Below, one piece after another: positions 59,600 through 64,000 of a stretch of DNA of 64,000 bases; position 1 is the first letter of the stretch; every line of letters starts with the position of its first letter. Origin of the DNA: Choristoneura fumiferana (lineage: Eukaryota; Arthropoda; Insecta; Lepidoptera; Tortricidae); contig NC_133501.1 of assembly GCF_025370935.1 (NCBI RefSeq), forward strand, positions 3,307,307-3,371,306, read 5' to 3'. The notes beneath the pieces were generated by a model. That model did not search any database and had not been told where the DNA came from. It worked only from the letters and a program-made list of their open reading frames with translations. The translations under genes and the position numbers were made by a program.

Positions 59600-60590
59600 T
59601 AATAATAATAATAATAATTTTATTTTCAGACCAGGTCCATACAAATTACAAAATTAAAATACAATAAAATAAAGAAAACAGTAAAACTAAAACTAAACTA
59701 AATTAAAATAAAATTAGAGGTGCGCATGCAAGCGCCCCCACCGGCTTAACATAGGGCTGTCCCATCGCTCGGCCAATGCCACCAGGATGGTGTTGGGGCT
59801 GGCGCAGAGGCGGGCGCGCAGCGACGCGCACCTCTTCCTCATCACGGCTGCGAAGCCGTCCACGTGCGCCTCGGCGAACATGCCAGATGCGCTGCACCTT
59901 CGCCCCAGCCCCATCAACACCCGGAACGCATTGTTGTACTGCACGCGTAAATCGTTGTACGCCTTCTGCGTATAGTCAACACACAGGCTGCACGTGTAGA
60001 ATGATTGACAGTATGCCCTAAAGAGCGTTATCTTGACTTCCTTAGTGCATCGAGCAAACCTGCGGGCTAACATATTGCATCGGACGGCCATCGACCTGCG
60101 CTCTCTCTCTATATCCATATTGTCACTCAAACTGTCAGTGACCCAATGACCCAAGTATTTGAATTTAGCTACCCTGGTTAGAGCAACACCAGAGAGAGCA
60201 ATTGGTGGTACATTAAAAGGAGTTTTGTTTCCTGCCTTGAACACCATTAACTCACTCTTCCCCGACATTGTACCTGAGCCCATGGGACCCTGCATATGCC
60301 TCACAAATTTGCAATAATCTTCTGAGTGCACCGACCGAGGGGCTCAGCAGCACCATGTCGTCAGCGTAACTAATATTGTTAACGCACACTCCACCTATAT
60401 GACATCCGACATTGGTACCGCTGAGCTCCTCCATCAGCCCATTCATATAAAGATTAAAAAGCCTCGGCGACGTTAAACCTCCCTGTCTAACCCCACATTC
60501 CAGCCTATAGTCCTTTGAAAACGTCCCTGCCCATCTGACACTATTTCTTTGGTGGTTATACCAGTACTTTAGCAAAGACTTAGGTTTTTT
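59600..60590 (-). pseudogene. LINE reverse transcriptase, 3' part, frameshifted
   Basis: Reading leftward from 60575: RLECGVRQGGLTSPRLFNLY (the RT domain 4 R-Q-G motif), then the catalytic SYADDMVLLSPS, then after a frameshift near 60290 KSELMVFKAGNKTP, VAKFKYLGHWVTDSLSDNMD, AYCQSFYTCSLCVDYTQKAY and the stop at 59714. The last part has no endonuclease and no zinc knuckle in view. The 3' UTR runs to a (TAA)n tail at 59600-59628. The 5' end is truncated near 60590. Group not assigned; it resembles Jockey/CR1-lineage LINEs. The indel at 60290 disables it. Confidence 0.8.
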
Positions 60591-60599
60591 TTAGATGTA

Positions 60600-61520
60600 T
60601 ACTTAATGCCGATCCAGTGCACGCAGTACCATAGAAAAAATTGGCCAGGCATATCATGATGTGCCTGAAACAAGGCAGATCGATTAGAGCAACGCTTTCG
60701 TCGACATTCCTAGCTTTATACCGGGCACATCGTGATATGCCGAAAAAAAGAAAACTTTAGGTACGACAGCCGAAGCGAGGAGTGTTTAGTATGAATTGTG
60801 ACCACAACGCACAAGCCAAGCGAGCGAAGCGAGTGTGCCGCGGCAGCGGCGGGCGGAGTGCCAGAACCGATATGGCGGCGTTTCATGATATGCCTAGGAA
60901 TTTCATGATCTGCTAAACGTCACTGGGCTAATCGTTAAACGGTGAGTTTTGAAGGATATGGCGGATGTCCCTTAGCCAATTCATGAAATGGCGCCATTTC
61001 ACGATATGCCTATGAATTTCGTCACCTGGCGGATTTTACTATCGGCCGAGGACATATACAAAGTAACAAATCCGTCCGCTCCGTACGACTCGATTCCGCT
61101 GCAGTGGACGCGCAGCTTAAAGAACGCGACTTTGACCGGTCCAGCGCTGCCCGCAACAGTCCACCTGGTGTAGTGGCCGCTTAAAGGGGGCCAAGCACCA
61201 AGGGGTGACACCGACAACTCACTCGTCGTAACCAAAGCAGGCGCGACAACGCGACGCGAACAACTTGTACAAACTAGTTAAATTATAATCCAAGTTTTGT
61301 GCTTCGACTGTCCCTAAGCTAGTTTCCGCGCCCTTACTCGCTGCGCGTGCGACGCGGTTTTGATTAACGTAATTTCTACACAGCTACCAATTAGGACTGC
61401 CGTGCCGTTACTGTTTGTTGGTGATGCCGCTGTCCTTACAAACGTTCACATTCATCGTCTCTTTCTACTCTCTTATACCGTGTGACAGAAAAAGTGGTGA
61501 AAATGATTGTGGTTCCAAGT
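60600..61520. other. Unassigned sequence with repeated CATGATATGCC words
   Basis: TCATGATGTGCCTG, ATCGTGATATGCCG, TTTCATGATATGCCTAGGAA, TTCATGATCTGC and TTTCACGATATGCCTATGAA recur at irregular spacing between 60650 and 61020. No coding potential. Confidence 0.4.
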
Positions 61521-61526
61521 GTTTTA

Positions 61527-61602
61527 AAGCCGATTTTAGACTTGCAAGAAAAATCACGCCAACGTGTTTGTAGTGGTCAATCGAGCGCCGCAATGTAATG
61601 CG
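61527..61602. mobile_element. Half copy of the 2.7-kb MITE
   Basis: AAGCCGATTTTAGACTTGCA, AGAAAAATC, GTAGTGGTCAATCGAGCGCC and AATGTAATGCGACTT match one arm and the centre of the 2668-2813 element. Confidence 0.5.
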
Positions 61603-61824
61603 ACTTAGGGTACATCAAGTGGCCAGCGGTCTTCTTCTGCATCTTTCTGCACCTTCTTCGTCTGTCATACGGCTTTATCTTTTGAACTTGTGCCTTACTA
61701 TTTTTTTCTACCCTCCACACCATTGTGGTGTGACAATCTCCGGCCAGAAGTCAGAGGAACATCTGCTGGTGCTTAGCCGGCACATGTAGTCTAAAGGAGC
61801 GTTTTTTTAGCCCTGATAGACTCG

Positions 61825-62060
61825 ACCGGATGGTTTTTTTTTATTGTGATTGGGAGGTAAACAAGCAAGCGGGTCATCTGATGGGAATCTGGATGGGATC
61901 ACCACTGCCCATGAGTACCAACTACTCAAGGAGAGTCATTGGTCCGTTGCCGGCCTTTTAAGAAAGTATAAGCCCTTTTCTTGAAAGCCCCGATGTCATA
62001 GTTGTCTGGAAACTCTGCTGACGGACAATTTCACAAACAACTCGGATGGTTTTAACCGAT
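61825..62060 (-). mobile_element. Probable LINE 3' UTR remnant
   Basis: Poly-T at 61834-61841 then AGGTAAACAAGCAAGCGGGT, TGGGATCACCACTGCCCATG and GTCCGTTGCCGGCCTTTTAA, a layout like insect LINE tails read on the minus strand. Confidence 0.45.
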
Positions 62061-62382
62061 CTTTTTTAAGTTGGCAGTGTGTGCGGTGAAACTCACACTA
62101 AGTATACTGGTATGTCGCCATATTTGAAATATTATCGCGTTTAAAATGGTCACGGGCCTTCCTCAAGAGTAGGTGTGGTTGTGGGTTAAGTTTGAGTCAT
62201 TATACTCACTAACCGATGTTTAAATGTTGCTTGCGCAATAGATTAGACAAGTCGGTTAAGTACATAATTGAACGCACGTACCTCTGGTATAGTCGAAGAC
62301 ACATAACGTCGACGATACTGTAACTGTAGTGGCGAAGCGTCCATAGAGTCCTATTCCCACCAACTTGCCCAATATTTACAAA

Positions 62383-62550
62383 CTAGCTTTTGCCCGCGGG
62401 AACTGTGCATTTTTCCGTGATAAAAAGTAGCCTATATCACTCTCTGGCCCATAAACTGTCCCTATGCCAAAAATCACGTCGATCCGTCGCTCCGTTTTGA
62501 CATGAAAGACGGACAAACATATAAACACATAGAAGCTAAACGCCTGTGAA
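62383..62550 (+). repeat. Dispersed repeat (GCCCGCGGCTTCGC family), truncated
   Basis: CTAGCTTTTGCCCGCGGGAA, CACGTCGATCCGTCGCTCCG, GACGGACAAACATATAAACA; the AT end is missing. Confidence 0.6.
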
Positions 62551-63051
62551 ATCAATGTTATGTTTCACTTGAAGCAGATCGATAAATTAAATATATATCT
62601 CGTAATGCTCTAATCTTGGATATTATTTGTAGTTGTTATGTTTATATACGCACTACATGTACGTATATGTAGGGATAAGTTCGCCTTTGTACATGAATAT
62701 CAACGGTAATAAATTATGTTTCTTTCTTTGCATAATGAATACTGTCTCCATACCAATATCAACTAAATCACTTCACTGAAAAGGTAACAGACAGGCAGAG
62801 TTAATTTCGCATCTAATTCTGGTATGGATATCGCTGGTTTGTAGATTTGGTTTATTATATTTGTTTGTTATTTTTTACAAAGTCGACGTGGTCTCAGAAA
62901 TACTTTCTATTTTCATAATTTATTTAATTAAGTAAACATGTGAAGTAAACAGGCATTGAATCGTTAAACGCTGTTGTGTTTTACAGCGAAATACATTTCT
63001 GTGATATTTTTAACATTGTTTTGTCTAACAACAACTATTTCTTTGTTACAG

Positions 63052-63708
63052 AACAAAGCGGGACCCAAAACTTCACCCTGGCGCACCCCGACAATTTAAC
63101 CCCGAACATCCCATCAGGCGACGCAAACTTCACCCCCATCCACCCCACTCCACCCCCAGCTATCGCACAAACACAGTATGTCAGCCAGCAAAATGCTAAA
63201 AATAGCAAAACTTTCGAAAACACCACAGCAACAGCGTGCAATGCTCAACCTAAGTCCGAAGATGACTTCGATGTTAATGAATACTTTGCGAGGCTACAAG
63301 GCACTAGATACGTAAGCGCACCCATCAACAGCCATCTCAAAGAAGATACCAATGCTACTTTAGAAGCTAAGGAGGAAAATCTAGAAGAGATAAACCTCAA
63401 TGAACCAAGTTCAACTATGCCCGAAGAACAGCAAAGTATCACAGCAGACATAGCGCAAAATTTTTCACAGTTGCCTACAGTTCTGCCGCAAGTAGCCAGT
63501 GCTGTTTTTAGCTCCTTCTCTAACATGCTGAGTATGAAGAGCAGAGAGCATACTCCGGAAGAAGTGAGAACGTACAATGTACAGCATACTTCTGAAACGA
63601 TGAAGACGTACCAGCATGTCCAGGAGAGTACTGGTGTTGGTGTACCTTTGATGGGTGTGAGCGAGATTAAAGAAGTTGCACCGCCTCCGAGAGAGCCTCC
63701 CGTTTGTG
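63052..63708 (+). CDS. Internal exon of an unidentified, disordered-looking protein
   Basis: Acceptor TTTGTTACAG and donor GTAAGT bound a 657-base exon (218 codons, phase 1 at both ends). The reading frame extends a short way 5' of the acceptor, but that part is AT-rich and non-coding in character. The product is rich in Pro, Thr, Asn and Glu: a Pro-rich start (PTPPPAIAQ), the compact motif DDFDVNEYFARLQGTRYV at about exon residues 62-80, an acidic stretch, then FSSFSNMLSMKS and a Pro end (APPPREPP). I do not recognise it with certainty. The FSSFSN motif before a Pro-rich linker faintly recalls N-terminal regions of SEC23IP/PAPLA1-type DDHD proteins, but this is a guess. No upstream coding exon was found in the window. 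Confidence 0.6.
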
Positions 63709-63934
63709 GTAAGTTAGATAAGTATTAAAAGCTTTTTGTATTTTATGTGTTTTGAGTATTAAAAGTATTATGTTGAAGTAGTAGTACACTACATGCATCG
63801 ATCTAAAAAAACTGAAACAGGTAAACCATGGACAGTTTTATTGATTTTTCTTTAAGTTTATCAAAAAAATCATTGAATGAAAGAGAGAGTTAAGAACACG
63901 TGATTTTATTAAATCAACGACCGGTTTCGAAGTT

Positions 63935-64000
63935 GTCACTGACACTGACTACGCTAGCGGTTTCGGGTTCGATTCCCGTGACAGGCAAGTATTTGTATGA
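63935..64000 (+). mobile_element. SINE head at the window edge
   Basis: GGGTTCGATTCCCGTGACAG followed by GCAAGTATTTGTATGA matches the B-box arm and start of body of family B, with a different upstream half. The window ends inside it. Confidence 0.5.

Noticed and set aside
63245..63577. Minus-strand ORF over the 63-kb exon
   Set aside because: Shadow frame; only the plus strand has flanking consensus splice sites in phase.

Overview
This is an intron- and transposon-rich stretch of an insect nuclear genome, most probably a moth or butterfly. The evidence is AT-rich sequence with GT-AG introns full of repeats, RTE-type LINE tails ending in (TGA)n, several tRNA-derived SINE families whose body and tail types are ones I associate with Lepidoptera, abundant MITEs, and short interstitial runs of the insect telomere unit TTAGG. 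There is no bacterial-style gene organisation, no operon, no CRISPR array and no intact virus.

Two host genes can be supported. The first occupies 1-23668 on the minus strand. I could join 16 coding exons with consistent phases, giving about 793 residues before the gene runs off the left edge. It starts with a signal peptide and an acidic Thr-rich region, followed by a von Willebrand A-like fold with a degenerate metal site, then beta-sandwich-like segments resembling the part of hemicentins that follows the VWA domain. The second is one plus-strand internal exon (63052-63708) of a disordered-looking protein whose remaining exons lie outside what I could find. The two genes point away from each other across about 39 kb of transposon-dominated DNA.

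Layout: 1-23.7 kb is the exons and introns of the VWA gene, with introns holding an RTE fragment (4.5-5.3 kb), SINEs, a hAT MITE with clear 8-bp target duplication (13.6-14.1 kb) and several foldback structures. 23.7-63 kb is intergenic or unassigned intron. It includes a nested block at 29-32 kb (a LINE copy split by a 2.4-kb hAT-like element, itself split by an 846-bp element with 38-bp perfect inverted ends); a set of palindromic elements built around tRNA-like modules with 12-15 bp target duplications (26.8, 32.3-33.2, 36.8-37.3 kb); a second hAT MITE at 34.9-35.5 kb; two MITEs inserted back to back and sharing a TTA (46.2-46.8 kb); and a degenerate LINE reverse transcriptase at 59.6-60.6 kb.

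The strongest candidate for something not routinely described is the tRNA-like foldback family. Its copies carry complete 7-bp acceptor stems, A and B boxes and compensatory changes in the anticodon stem. They are arranged as head-to-head inverted pairs and flanked by retrotransposition-style direct repeats. The other item of note is the hemicentin-like protein whose VWA domain seems to have lost the first MIDAS aspartate.
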